DNA from: Berryella wangjianweii
Lineage (GTDB): Bacteria > Actinomycetota > Coriobacteriia > Coriobacteriales > Eggerthellaceae
Assembly: GCA_013201155.1 (NCBI GenBank)
Contig: CP053716.1
Span: forward strand, 682,001-746,000
Length of the DNA stretch: 64,000 bases
Direction of reading: 5' to 3'
In this document: positions 1 to 9,000 of the stretch, piece by piece
Numbering within the stretch: the first letter of the stretch is position 1
How the letters are laid out: every line of letters begins with the position of its first letter
Notes under the pieces: generated by a model
Database searches by the model: none
Seen by the model: the letters and a program-made list of their open reading frames with translations, nothing else
What the model was told of the DNA's origin: nothing
Translations under genes and position numbers: made by a program

Positions 1-132
1 ATAATGGCACAGCACCCCATCGGGGCCGATGCGTCATGCCCTTGAAACGCAGAACCACCGCATCGTCATGCGAGCCGCACGCAGGCCGCATGCGAACCGC
101 CCGCACGGCCCGCATGCACAAGCCGCACGGCG
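1..132. other. Window edge, no supported gene
   Basis: This stretch lies downstream of dxr. In many genomes the next gene would be the RseP site-2 protease. I see no reading frame with a convincing Shine-Dalgarno sequence or HExxH region here, so nothing is called. Confidence 0.4.
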
Positions 133-1332
133 CTACGCCAGATGCCGGCGCGCGCAGGCACGAGCCCAGACGTCAACGTCCTCCAGCTGCTCGACGCTGC
201 GCACGGGCTGCACGTCATGGGCCTCCATCACGGCCTCCACGCAGGCGGCTATGCCCAGGTACGAGCAGTCGCCCTTCAGGAAGGCGTCCACTGCCACCTC
301 GTTCGCAGCGTTCATGGCGCAGGGAAGCGTGCCGCCCGTGCGCCCTGCGGCCTCGGCAAGCGCCAGAGCGCGAAAGGTGTCGGTGTCGGGGGCGTCGAAG
401 TCAAGGCTCGCCAGCTGGGTGAAGTCAAGCGGGGCGACGGGCGCCTCCCAGCGCTCGGGATACGACAGGGCGTACTGAATGGGAATGCGCATGTCGGTGG
501 CGCCCAGATGAGCCTTCACCGAACCGTCGCGGAACTCCGCCATCGAGTGGATCACGCTTTGGGGGTGCACCACCACGCGGATGCGGTCGTAGTCCATCCC
601 GAACAGGTGGTGCGCCTCGATCACCTCAAGCCCCTTGTTCATGAGCGTGGACGAGTCGATCGAGATCTTCGCCCCCATGCTCCAGTTGGGATGCGCCAGG
701 GCCTGATCAGGCGTGATCGAGCGCAGCTGCTCGCGGGTGCGGCCGCGGAAGGGGCCGCCCGAGGCCGTCAGCCACAGCCGCGACACCTCGTCGGCGCGCT
801 CGCCGATCAGGCACTGGAACAGGGCGCCGTGCTCGGAATCGACCGGCAGCAGCAGGTCGGTACCGGCGGCAAGCGGCATGATCAGGTCGCCCGCCACCAC
901 CAGCGACTCCTTGTTGGCCAGGGCAAGCGCCTTGCGCTCGCTGAGCGCCCGGCAGCTGGCGCGCATACCCGCAGCTCCCACCAGGGCGTTTACCACGATG
1001 TCGGCCTCGGGAAGCGCAGCCAGCATCTCCACGGCGGCCGGGCCCGTGCCGAAGGACCCGCGGTCCCCCGCCTCCGCAGCCCATGCGACCAGCTGGTCGG
1101 CAGCGGGGTCACCGGCGGCAGGCGCGCACCCCAAGGCCAGGTGACGCACGTTCAGCTCGCGCGCCTGCTGAAGCAGCGCGGCGGCGCGGGTTCCCGCCGC
1201 CAGGGCCACCACCTCCACCTTGTCGGGATGACGACGCGCGATGTCGAGGGTCTGCACGCCAATCGAGCCGGTAGAGCCCAGCACCACCACGCGACGAGGG
1301 CGACGGGCCCTCGAATCAGGGAAGTCAGACAC
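133..1332 (-). CDS. dxr: 1-deoxy-D-xylulose 5-phosphate reductoisomerase
   Basis: Second enzyme of the MEP isoprenoid pathway; it converts DXP to 2-C-methyl-erythritol 4-phosphate with NADPH and a divalent metal in the cytosol. The NADPH-binding GSTGSIG is near the N-terminus, followed by ANKESLV, the metal/substrate segment SEHGALFQ, TASGGPFR and HPNWSMGAKISIDSST. At about 399 aa it has the usual length. A TTG lies six codons upstream, but the GTG at 1332 has GAGAGGAC in front of it and leaves a normal N-terminus. It is the last gene of the pyrH-frr-uppS-cdsA-dxr run, a common bacterial order that couples isoprenoid and envelope lipid supply. Confidence 0.95.
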   Translation of the reverse strand: MSDFPDSRARRPRRVVVLGSTGSIGVQTLDIARRHPDKVEVVALAAGTRAAALLQQARELNVRHLALGCAPAAGDPAADQLVAWAAEAGDRGSFGTGPAAVEMLAALPEADIVVNALVGAAGMRASCRALSERKALALANKESLVVAGDLIMPLAAGTDLLLPVDSEHGALFQCLIGERADEVSRLWLTASGGPFRGRTREQLRSITPDQALAHPNWSMGAKISIDSSTLMNKGLEVIEAHHLFGMDYDRIRVVVHPQSVIHSMAEFRDGSVKAHLGATDMRIPIQYALSYPERWEAPVAPLDFTQLASLDFDAPDTDTFRALALAEAAGRTGGTLPCAMNAANEVAVDAFLKGDCSYLGIAACVEAVMEAHDVQPVRSVEQLEDVDVWARACARRHLA

Positions 1333-1379
1333 GGAAACGTCCTCTCGCAACGAATCGACGGCTCAGCCGATGGGGCGCA

Positions 1380-2513
1380 TCAGCGAACCAGGGGAATGCA
1401 CCGGAAGATGGTGAGCAGCGCGAAGGCCGCGGTAGCAGTGGTCATCAGCGAATCGCATCGATCGAACAGGCCGCCGTGACCGGGCATGATGGTGCCGGAG
1501 TCCTTGAACCCCACGCTTCGCTTGATGCGGCTTTCGCACAAATCGCCCAGCACGCCGGCAAGTCCGCATGCCAAGCCGATGAACAGGGCCTGCACGATGG
1601 TGATGGACATGCCTGGAATGAAGGCGAATCCGCACCAGGCCGCCATGCACGCCGCCAGCCCGCCCACGAAGCCCTCCCAGCTCTTGTTGGGACTGGTGCG
1701 CGGAGCCATCTTGTGGCGCCCGAAGCGACGCCCCACCAGATAGGCGAACACGTCGTTCGACCAGATGGTGATGAACAGAAGCAGCACCGCCGTGCCGCCG
1801 TGGGGCTCGGGCAGCGCCATGCGCAGCAGCACGATGAACGACAGCTGCATGCCGGTGTACAGGGCGCCCAGCAGGCTGACGCCCACATCCTGCATGCGCG
1901 CACGGTTCCAGAACACGTACCACACGGTAAGGGCGGCCAGCAGCAGCATCGCCACCAGCATGATGCCCTGCAGCCCCCACAGGTAGGCCGCAGGCGGGAA
2001 CATCGCCGCGCCCACCGTGCCGATCCACTCGTTCGGCATCTTGGCGTCCGAGCGCAGCATATAGAAGAACTCGGCCGCGCAGATGGCCGACACGCCGGCC
2101 AGAAACACCATGGCGGGCAGGTCGCCCGCCAGCATCGCCGCCACGCACAACGCCACGTACACCACGCCGGTACGCGTGCGAATCTGCAGGTCGCTGGCGT
2201 TCTTGAAGGTGCTGGGCGTCTTCTGGTAGGCGAAGCTCTTCAGGCGCTCGACACGACGACGCTCGGCATCGGCCTCGGCTTCCGGCTCCACCAGGTTCGG
2301 GTGGTCGGAAGGTCGGAAGCGCCGTCCCTCGGGATGCGCCCCCTCGGAATCCGCCCCGCCGACGACGGCATCCGCCTTCTCCGTCACGGCCTCGCCCGCC
2401 TCACGCGCCTCGCACGCATCGCGTCCGGCAGGCGCATCGAAGAGGGGGCCCGCCTCTTCCGCCTCCGCACGACCCCAAGCCGTGCCCCCGTCGTTCCAGC
2501 TGCGCTCCGACAC
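1380..2513 (-). CDS. cdsA: Phosphatidate cytidylyltransferase
   Basis: Integral membrane enzyme that makes CDP-diacylglycerol from phosphatidic acid and CTP, the branch point of phospholipid synthesis. The family signature is near the C-terminus (SRIKRSVGFKDSG, then PGHGGLFDRCDS). About eight hydrophobic segments follow an unusually long charged N-terminus of roughly 110 residues rich in Glu, Ala and Arg; the core enzyme is about 265 aa. The GTG start sits 3 bases after the uppS stop, so translational coupling is likely. Alternative internal starts would shorten the acidic extension. Confidence 0.93.
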   Translation of the reverse strand: MSERSWNDGGTAWGRAEAEEAGPLFDAPAGRDACEAREAGEAVTEKADAVVGGADSEGAHPEGRRFRPSDHPNLVEPEAEADAERRRVERLKSFAYQKTPSTFKNASDLQIRTRTGVVYVALCVAAMLAGDLPAMVFLAGVSAICAAEFFYMLRSDAKMPNEWIGTVGAAMFPPAAYLWGLQGIMLVAMLLLAALTVWYVFWNRARMQDVGVSLLGALYTGMQLSFIVLLRMALPEPHGGTAVLLLFITIWSNDVFAYLVGRRFGRHKMAPRTSPNKSWEGFVGGLAACMAAWCGFAFIPGMSITIVQALFIGLACGLAGVLGDLCESRIKRSVGFKDSGTIMPGHGGLFDRCDSLMTTATAAFALLTIFRCIPLVR

Positions 2514-2516
2514 GGC

Positions 2517-3296
2517 CTACACCGCCCCGTAGCGACGCTCGCGTCCCTGATAATCCAACAGGGCGCGCAGCAGGTCGTAGCGCGTGAAGTCGGGCCACAG
2601 CACGTCGGTGCATGAGAACTCGGCATAGGCCGCCTGCCACAGCAGGAAGTTCGACAGGCGCATCTCGCCGCTGGTGCGCAAGATCAGGTCGGGGTCGGGA
2701 ATGCCCGCGGTGTGCAGGCACCGCTCCAGCGCCGCGGCATCGACCACCGGCGCCTCGCGACCTGCGCGCTCAGCGCGCAGGGCTTGATCGACCAGCTGCG
2801 ACGCCGCATGCACCAGCTCGTCGCGCCCGCCGTAGTTCACGGCCACCACCAGCGTCATGCCGTCGTTGTCGCGGGTGCGAAGCTCGGCGCGCTCGAAGGC
2901 CTCGCGCGTGCGCGCGGGCAGGGCGTCCAGACGGCCGATGGTGCGCACGCGCACGCCCTCCTCGTGCAGGCCCTCGACCTCGGCCAGCATGGTGGTGGCG
3001 AACAGGTTCATCAATCCGCCCACCTCGTCCACCGGGCGCGCCCAGTTCTCGGACGAGAACGAGTAGATCGTGACGTAGCGCACGCCCACGTCGTTGGCGC
3101 AGCGAATCAGCTCGCGCACCGCCTCGATGCCGGCACGGTGGCCGTTCAGGCGGTTCAGCGCGCGCTTGCGCGCCCAGCGACCGTTGCCGTCCATGATCAC
3201 ACCCAGATGAACGGGCACGGCGGCAGGGTCCAGCAGCTGCGGGTCAAGGTCGGCCGGGGGCGCGGGGAATATGTCGTGAAGCGGTTTGCGCAGCAT
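2517..3296 (-). CDS. uppS: Isoprenyl transferase (undecaprenyl diphosphate synthase family)
   Basis: Cis-prenyltransferase that builds the C55 (or similar) carrier lipid for peptidoglycan and other envelope polymers. Visible motifs are VIMDGNGRWA with the catalytic Asp, SFSSENWARP, and the C-terminal DLILRTSGEMRLSNFL with WQAAYAEF. At 259 aa it has the family length. I see no good Shine-Dalgarno before the ATG. The gene lies in the same frame as frr and starts 18 bases after its stop, so initiation probably depends on ribosomes finishing frr. Confidence 0.94.
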   Translation of the reverse strand: MLRKPLHDIFPAPPADLDPQLLDPAAVPVHLGVIMDGNGRWARKRALNRLNGHRAGIEAVRELIRCANDVGVRYVTIYSFSSENWARPVDEVGGLMNLFATTMLAEVEGLHEEGVRVRTIGRLDALPARTREAFERAELRTRDNDGMTLVVAVNYGGRDELVHAASQLVDQALRAERAGREAPVVDAAALERCLHTAGIPDPDLILRTSGEMRLSNFLLWQAAYAEFSCTDVLWPDFTRYDLLRALLDYQGRERRYGAV

Positions 3297-3314
3297 CGTA
3301 GAAGGCGCGTGAGC

Positions 3315-3872
3315 CTAGATCTCCATCACTTCCGCTTCCTTCTTCTTCAAGGCGGCGTCCACCTTGGCGATGTAGGCATCGGTGAGCTTCTGCACCGCAG
3401 CCTCGCCACGGCGCTGCTCGTCCTCGGGAAGGCTCTCGGACTTCACGGTCTTCTCGATCGAGGTGTTGGCGTCGCGGCGCGCCGAGCGCACGGCCACGCG
3501 CGCCTCCTCGGCATAGGTGCGGCACTGCTTGGCAAGCTCGCGGCGGCGCTCCTCGGTAAGGGCCGGGAAGGGCAGGCGAATCACCGAGCCGTCATTGGAC
3601 GGAGTGACGCCCAGGTCGCTTTCGAGAATCGCATGCTCGATGGCGCGCAGCACCGACTTGTCCCACGGCTCGATCACCAGCAGGTGGGCATCCGGCGTCT
3701 TGACGCCGGCAAGCTGGTTCACCGGCGTGGGGGTGCCGTAGTAGTCCACGCGGATCTTGTCCAGCAGAAGCGCGCTCGCACGTCCGGTGCGCACGCCTCC
3801 GAAAGCGGTGTTCAGCGAGTCCAGAGACGCGTTCATGCGCTCCTCCGCGTGCTCGACGATCTGCTCAATCAT
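3315..3872 (-). CDS. frr: Ribosome recycling factor
   Basis: Together with EF-G, splits post-termination ribosomes. The protein is 185 aa, the exact family length, with the alpha-helical frame that begins with the EERM segment and the conserved RTGRASALLLDKI and PLNQLA-like (PVNQLA) region, then RRRELAKQ. AAGGAGAG stands before the ATG. It lies between pyrH and uppS as in most Actinobacteria and Firmicutes. Confidence 0.96.
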   Translation of the reverse strand: MIEQIVEHAEERMNASLDSLNTAFGGVRTGRASALLLDKIRVDYYGTPTPVNQLAGVKTPDAHLLVIEPWDKSVLRAIEHAILESDLGVTPSNDGSVIRLPFPALTEERRRELAKQCRTYAEEARVAVRSARRDANTSIEKTVKSESLPEDEQRRGEAAVQKLTDAYIAKVDAALKKKEAEVMEI

Positions 3873-3961
3873 GCTGCTCTCTCCTTCAACCGGGGCCGAG
3901 CGGCCCTTCCTCTTTGATACCTAAACGGGCATGCGCGAATGCATGGCGAAACAAGGCGGCC

Positions 3962-4681
3962 CTAGGCCGACACCACCGTGCCCACCGGCTCGCCCTTCAG
4001 CGCACGGGCGATGTTGCCCTTGCGCGTGAGGTCGAACACGATCATCTCCATGTCGTTGTCCATGCACAGAGACGTGGCGGTGGCGTCCATCACGTTCAGG
4101 CCCTGGGCCAGCACCTCCATGTAGGTGATCGTGTCAAAGCGCGTGGCATCGGGGTTCGACTTCGGGTCGGAGTCGTACACGCCGTCCACCTTCGTGGCCT
4201 TCATCAGGCAATCCACGTCAAGCTCGCAGGCGCGCAGCGCGGCCGTGGTGTCGGTGGTGAAGTAAGGGTTGCCCGTGCCGGCGGCAAGAATCACCACGCG
4301 GCCCTTCTCCAGGTGACGCAGGGCGCGGCGGCGGATGTAGGGCTCCGACACCTCCTGCATGGTGATGGCGCTCTGCACGCGCGAGAAGATGCCGTGGCGC
4401 TCGAAGGCGTCCTGCAGCGCCAGAGCGTTCATGACGGTGGCCAGCATGCCGATGTAGTCGGCCTGGGAGCGGTCCATGCCCTCAGCCGAGCCCGCCATGC
4501 CGCGGAAGATGTTCCCGCCGCCGATCACCACGGCCAGCTGCACGCCGTCGTTCACGATCTGCCCGATCTGCTCGGCAAGGTCGTCCACCACCTTGGGGTC
4601 GATGCCGTAGCCCAGGTCGCCCGCAAGGGCCTCGCCCGACAGCTTCAGCAGAACCCGCTTGTACTTGTAGCCTTCGGTCAT
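3962..4681 (-). CDS. pyrH: UMP kinase
   Basis: Bacterial-type UMP kinase of the amino acid kinase fold; it phosphorylates UMP to UDP. Seen are KLSGEALAG near the N-terminus, [27 protein letters not shown] and the [18 protein letters not shown] nucleotide-site loop. The length of 239 aa is typical. AAGGGG precedes the ATG. It is the first gene of the five-gene run; a short 5' region of about 175 bases separates it from the convergent-order GNAT gene upstream, and a promoter is expected there. Confidence 0.96.
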   Translation of the reverse strand: MTEGYKYKRVLLKLSGEALAGDLGYGIDPKVVDDLAEQIGQIVNDGVQLAVVIGGGNIFRGMAGSAEGMDRSQADYIGMLATVMNALALQDAFERHGIFSRVQSAITMQEVSEPYIRRRALRHLEKGRVVILAAGTGNPYFTTDTTAALRACELDVDCLMKATKVDGVYDSDPKSNPDATRFDTITYMEVLAQGLNVMDATATSLCMDNDMEMIVFDLTRKGNIARALKGEPVGTVVSA

Positions 4682-4856
4682 GAGGGCCCCTTTCGATCAG
4701 CTTCGTCTGGTGCACATCTTACCCGATTCGCCCAAGAGGGCGCGCTTGCACGAAGCGCGAAGCAGGGCTCCGGCGATAAAACCACGCGGGAGGTCACCGC
4801 CCGTCGGGCGAAAGGCGCCGGGGCGAGTCGATGCACGCCGCCCGTGGCGCGTCGGC

Positions 4857-5480
4857 TCACAAGAAGCGCCCGTCTGTGGCCAAGGCCTCCGGGTCGATGG
4901 GCACCACCCGGGCCCCTCCCAGGAAAAGACGGCCCGGGCCCCGCAGCCGCCGCGCCAGCTCGTCTGCACCCGGGAACCCAGGCGTGGACATCACCTGGTA
5001 GGTAATCGGACCCGAGCGCAGCAGGCAGGGCGCAGGGCGAAAGCCGTTGCGCCTGTAGAAGGCCATGCGTCGGATGCGCTGGTCGTGGCTGGGCGCGCCT
5101 TCGCAGGGGGCCTCGATGTCCAGCACCACCGGAACCTCAGGCCGGGCGGCACGGATGCCCTCCAGGATCCGCGAGCCCACCCCGCTCGACCGCGCCTGCT
5201 CGTCCACGGCAAGGAACAGCAGGTACGTAAGCGACGAGAAGTCGATGCGATAGCTGAACCCGCAGAAGGCCCCGCGGTCGAAGTACGACGAAAAGCCCAC
5301 GCACGGGCTGTGCGACAGGGCCGTCATCAGCCACCAGGGCATGCGCTGCCGCTCGGGGAAGGCCCCCTCGTACAGGGCGCGAACGCACGAGCGCGCACCC
5401 TGTCGGGTGCGCGCCGCGCGAATCTCCAAACCACGCCCCGCATCAGGGGCATCTGCCCGCCGATCAGGGAACGTTCGCAT
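4857..5480 (-). CDS. GNAT-family N-acetyltransferase
   Basis: Probable acetyl-CoA-dependent N-acetyltransferase of unknown substrate, about 207 aa. The core segment has the LFLAVDEQARSSGVGSRIL pattern, where R/Q-x-x-G-x-G/A binds the CoA pyrophosphate, followed by FYRRNGF near the end of the fold. The longest frame would extend 18 codons into htrA. The ATG at 5480 follows the htrA stop by one base and has AGGGG just upstream, so this start is preferred and the gene is probably cotranscribed with htrA. Confidence 0.75.
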   Translation of the reverse strand: MRTFPDRRADAPDAGRGLEIRAARTRQGARSCVRALYEGAFPERQRMPWWLMTALSHSPCVGFSSYFDRGAFCGFSYRIDFSSLTYLLFLAVDEQARSSGVGSRILEGIRAARPEVPVVLDIEAPCEGAPSHDQRIRRMAFYRRNGFRPAPCLLRSGPITYQVMSTPGFPGADELARRLRGPGRLFLGGARVVPIDPEALATDGRFL

Positions 5481-5481
5481 G

Positions 5482-7074
5482 CTACCCCTGCGTCTCGTAT
5501 CCCGAGCGCCTGGCGGGCGCGGTGTTGGCGGCATCGCCGTCGGAGCCCAGCTTCACGTCGAACTCCTTCTCGACGCCATCGCGGTTCACCGTCACCTTCA
5601 CCACGTCGCCGGGCATCTGACCGCGCACGGCCAGAAGCAGGCTGCTGGCATCCGTGATCGGCTTGCCGTTGAAGGCGGTGACGATGTCGCCCTCCTCAAG
5701 CCCCGCCTCGGCGGCACCCGAACCCGGGGCCACGGAGGCCACGTACGCACCCGAGGTGGCAGACAGGCCGAAGCGCTTGGCGATTCCCCCGTTCACCGTG
5801 CTCAGCGATGCGCCCAGACGGGCATGGGTGGGAACCTTGCCCTCGATGATCTGGTTGGCGATGTTCACCGCGTAGTTGATCGGAATGGCGAAGCCCACGC
5901 CCGAGTAGTTGCCCGAATACGACTTGATCAGCGTATTGATGCCGATCACCTTGCCGTTGGCATCCACCAGCGCCCCGCCCGAGTTGCCCGGGTTGATCGC
6001 GGCGTCGGTCTGGATCATGTTCGGGTAGATGGTGTCGGAGCCGCGCGTCCTGCCGCGCGGGCCGTATCCCTCGTCCTCCTGCGCGGGCACGATCTGCGAG
6101 CGGCTGGTGGCCGACACCACGCCGGTGGCGACGGACTGCTCAAGGCCGAAGGGCGCGCCGATGGTCATCACCCACTGCCCCACCGTCAGGTTCGACGAGT
6201 CGCCGATGTCGGCAGGAACCAGGTCGGTGGCGTTGCGCAGCTTGATCACGGCAACGTCGGAGCTGGGGTCGGAGCCCACCAGGTCGGCGTCGTACTCAGT
6301 GCCGCCCACGTTCACCTTCAGCGACTGGGATCCCTGCACCACGTGGTTGTTCGTCAGCACGTAGCCGTCTGCGCTCAGGATCACGCCGCTGCCCAGCGAC
6401 GACTGGTTGAGGTTCGACCCGCTGGGTCCGTTCGCGCCGAAGGGAGAGGCGTTCGCGCTGGAGTACACATACACGCACACCACCGACTTCAGGCCCTTCT
6501 CGGCCACGGCCTCGGCCAGGCTTCCGTCGGTGTCCTTGGCGTTGATGGTGCTGGGCTGGGTGGAGCCCACGGTCACCTTCTTGCCCGCGTTGGCGCCCGT
6601 GACGCCCTGGTAGGTGGCGAAGCCGCCCAGGCCCAGGCACACGGCCAGGGCCGCACCGCCGAAGGCCTTGGCGAACACGTGGTCCTTGCGCGGAGCCGGA
6701 GCCGAGGCGGCCGGCGCGGGGGCGAAGCCGCCGGCGTGACCGCCTGCATGGCCTGCGGTCGCTGCCTGCGAGGCATGGCCGGGCTGGGCATCAGCCCGCG
6801 GCGCATGGGGGGCGGCGCCGGCGCCGGACGGAGACGCTGCGGCAGCCGACGGCGCGAACGACGCGGGCGCCACCGGGCGCTGGAAGCGCGGCGGCTCGAC
6901 GACGGAGCGCTCGGATGCGAGGACGGCGGCTCCCGCCTGCGCGGCGACGGGCTGATCGCCGGAGCTGGCCGCCGAGGCGGCGCCTGCGTGGGCGACATCC
7001 GCCGGTGCGTCGGGGCGAGGGTCGGTGGGAGCGGGCTGGGCGCCGGGGTCGAGGGGGTTGCTGCGATCGGTCAT
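5482..7074 (-). CDS. Membrane-anchored HtrA/DegP-type serine protease
   Basis: Surface protein-quality protease. A hydrophilic Ala/Pro/Gly-rich cytoplasmic N-terminus of about 150 residues precedes one membrane segment (AFGGAALAVCLGLGGFA). The trypsin-like domain then shows all three catalytic elements: His in TNNHVV, Asp in SSDVAVIKL and Ser in NPGNSGGAL. A C-terminal PDZ domain carries GAYVASVAPGSGA. About 530 aa. The ATG at 7074 has AAGGAGGACCGC directly before it, so the upstream ATG six codons earlier is not preferred. Confidence 0.92.
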   Translation of the reverse strand: MTDRSNPLDPGAQPAPTDPRPDAPADVAHAGAASAASSGDQPVAAQAGAAVLASERSVVEPPRFQRPVAPASFAPSAAAASPSGAGAAPHAPRADAQPGHASQAATAGHAGGHAGGFAPAPAASAPAPRKDHVFAKAFGGAALAVCLGLGGFATYQGVTGANAGKKVTVGSTQPSTINAKDTDGSLAEAVAEKGLKSVVCVYVYSSANASPFGANGPSGSNLNQSSLGSGVILSADGYVLTNNHVVQGSQSLKVNVGGTEYDADLVGSDPSSDVAVIKLRNATDLVPADIGDSSNLTVGQWVMTIGAPFGLEQSVATGVVSATSRSQIVPAQEDEGYGPRGRTRGSDTIYPNMIQTDAAINPGNSGGALVDANGKVIGINTLIKSYSGNYSGVGFAIPINYAVNIANQIIEGKVPTHARLGASLSTVNGGIAKRFGLSATSGAYVASVAPGSGAAEAGLEEGDIVTAFNGKPITDASSLLLAVRGQMPGDVVKVTVNRDGVEKEFDVKLGSDGDAANTAPARRSGYETQG

Positions 7075-7345
7075 GCGGTCCTCCTTGTTCATGCCGGACG
7101 CGACGCGAACACGCGCCGCGCTACGGTCGTGCTTTTCGACGAGAACATAGCATGCCAGCCATTCATCAGGTCTAATCTAACCGTTTAATCATTACCGCGC
7201 CACGGAACGCGTGCTTTTTCTCCGCCCGATGACCACGGGGCCGTCATATATTCGCCAAGGGGTTTCAGACCGTTTTCAGTCGGGCGGGGCATGGTGCGGC
7301 GCAGCGCAACCACAGGGAAAAAGACCCTGCTGAACGGATGAGCGG
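7075..7345 (-). promoter_or_regulatory. htrA upstream region with extended -10 candidate
   Basis: On the minus strand an AT-rich stretch near 7140-7190 is followed by TGCTATGTT near 7148, which reads as an extended -10 element. The TTAGAC upstream gives a loose -35 with a 20-base gap. This would give a leader of about 60 bases for htrA. The rest, toward the convergent phosphatase gene, shows no terminator that I can support. Confidence 0.4.
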
Positions 7346-8044
7346 CTACGCCTGGCGCCAGGCCATTGACGCCACCGGGCCCACCGTGAGGCGCGTGCCG
7401 TCGAAGCCCACCGCGGTCACCGACCCGTTGCCGTACTTGTCGGGCTCCAACGCGCGGGATGGGTCGATGCACCATACCAGCGACCTGATCGCAAGCGCAT
7501 GGGTCACCGCCACCCCCAACCCTCCCCCTGCGGTCGCGAGGTCGGCCAGGGCATCGTCCAGAAACGCCGTGAGGCGACCGGCGATGGCGTCGAACCGCTC
7601 CGCGCGCGCCGCCGGGTCAGCTGCGGCGATGGCGTCGGCCACCTGGGGAAGCCGCTCGTTCATCTGCCTTCGCGACAGCGCGGCGCCCATCTGCCGCTCA
7701 ATCGCCCGGTTCAACTCGGCTGCCGGCCCGCCCTCGAAGCCGCCGTAGCCCCACTCGCGCAGGCGCGGGTCTGCGTGCGCGACGAGCGCCCGAAGTCGTC
7801 CGGACCGCACCTCGGTATGCGCGCCTTCCCTCGAACACGACATCGCCTCGGCGCGCGCGTCCAGCAGAAGGCGCAGCGTCTCCTTCGCGCGGCCCGCGTC
7901 GCTCGACCACGCACGCCGCACGTCCAGCGAGGCCATCGCCCGCCCCAAGCGACGCGCCACGTCGCGCCCCTCGGGCGCCAGAGGAGAATCGCCCCAGCCC
8001 TGAATGACCCCCTGCCGGTTATGGACCGTCATGCCGTGACGCAC
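7346..8044 (-). CDS. Histidine phosphatase family protein
   Basis: Phosphoglycerate-mutase-like phosphatase; the substrate cannot be read from sequence. The catalytic RHG motif is at the very N-terminus of the called frame, with a general acid Glu in REWGYGGFEG and the second catalytic His in VAVTHALAIRS. The frame stays open and coding-like for at least 13 codons upstream of the GTG used here (QPVCLLLVRHG, the first beta strand). No ATG, GTG or TTG is found there. A CTG at 8083 has GGGAGG five bases before it and may be the true start. The gene follows the ABC ATPase gene closely. Confidence 0.8.
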   Translation of the reverse strand: MRHGMTVHNRQGVIQGWGDSPLAPEGRDVARRLGRAMASLDVRRAWSSDAGRAKETLRLLLDARAEAMSCSREGAHTEVRSGRLRALVAHADPRLREWGYGGFEGGPAAELNRAIERQMGAALSRRQMNERLPQVADAIAAADPAARAERFDAIAGRLTAFLDDALADLATAGGGLGVAVTHALAIRSLVWCIDPSRALEPDKYGNGSVTAVGFDGTRLTVGPVASMAWRQA

Positions 8045-8108
8045 CAGCAGCAGGCAGACAGGCTGGCGGCCCGCCTCGCCCAGCGTGGCCTCCCAGCCGC
8101 CCGGGGCG

Positions 8109-8882
8109 CTAATCGCCGATCCCCCGCAGGAAGTCGCGCGTACGCTGCTCGCGGGGACGGTCGATCACCTCGGCGGCGGGGCCCTCCTCCACGATCAGGC
8201 CGCCGTCCATGAACACCACGCGGTCGGCCACGTCGCGCGCGAACGACATCTCGTGCGTCACGATCACCATGGTCATGCGCTCGTCGGCAAGACCGCGAAT
8301 CACCTTCAGCACCCCTTGGGTCAGCTCGGGGTCGAGCGCGCTGGTGGGCTCGTCGAAGAATAGCACGTCGGGACGAAGCGCCAACGCACGGGCAATGGCC
8401 ACGCGCTGCTGCTGGCCACCCGAAAGCTCGCTGGGCACGGCGTCCTCGCGACCCTCAAGGCCCATCTTCGCCAGCAGCTCGCGAGCGTGGGCGAACACCT
8501 CGTCCCTGTCGCGGCGCTGCACGGCAAGGGGCGCGTCGGTGACGTTGCGCATCACCGTGTAGTGGGGAAACAGGTTGAACCCCTGAAACACCAGGCCGAA
8601 GCGCTGGCGAGCCTGGGCAAGCGTCTCGCGACCCTGGTAGGCCGCGCGGCCCGCCGCATCGTTGCGCGCCACCACCAGGTCGCCGAAGGCCAGCGTGCCC
8701 GCGTCCAGCGTCTCCAGCAGGGCGCAGCAGCGCAGCAGCGTTGACTTGCCGCCGCCCGAGGGGCCGATGATCGCCACCACCTCGCCCTTGCTCACCTGCA
8801 GCGATATGTCGCGCAGCACCGGCGTCCCGCCGAAGCTCTTCCGCGCTCCCTCAAGGCGCATCAGCGCCGTCGTGCTCGTCAT
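8109..8882 (-). CDS. Polar amino acid ABC transporter, ATP-binding protein
   Basis: GlnQ/HisP-type ATPase that drives uptake through the permease encoded just upstream. Walker A is [11 protein letters not shown], the signature is [15 protein letters not shown], and Walker B is [15 protein letters not shown] with the D-loop and a switch His in VTHEMSF. 257 aa, normal length. It is the last of three genes (binding protein, permease, ATPase) read in that order on the minus strand. The substrate (glutamine, cystine, or another polar amino acid) is not determined. Confidence 0.92.
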   Translation of the reverse strand: MTSTTALMRLEGARKSFGGTPVLRDISLQVSKGEVVAIIGPSGGGKSTLLRCCALLETLDAGTLAFGDLVVARNDAAGRAAYQGRETLAQARQRFGLVFQGFNLFPHYTVMRNVTDAPLAVQRRDRDEVFAHARELLAKMGLEGREDAVPSELSGGQQQRVAIARALALRPDVLFFDEPTSALDPELTQGVLKVIRGLADERMTMVIVTHEMSFARDVADRVVFMDGGLIVEEGPAAEVIDRPREQRTRDFLRGIGD

Positions 8883-8954
8883 GTCGTCTCCCGTCCCCGC
8901 GCCGGGCGCGGTGCCGTGCGCGCCTGCGGGCGCGCGGTTCGATCGCGCGGTCGC

Positions 8955-8999
8955 GCCGGATGCGCCGGATGCGCAGTCCGCATCGAGCGCGCCGGATGC
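8955..8999. repeat. Three copies of GCCGGATGC between permease and ATPase genes
   Basis: GCCGGATGC occurs at 8955-8963, 8964-8972 and 8991-8999. The first two are directly adjacent. It lies in the 118-base gap between the permease stop and the ATPase start, which has no other feature. Confidence 0.6.
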
Positions 9000-9000
9000 G

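Noticed and set aside
142-1479. 445-codon plus-strand frame opposite dxr
   Set aside because: Antisense shadow typical of GC-rich genes; His/Arg/Gly-rich, no domain, no Shine-Dalgarno, and dxr motifs are intact on the other strand.
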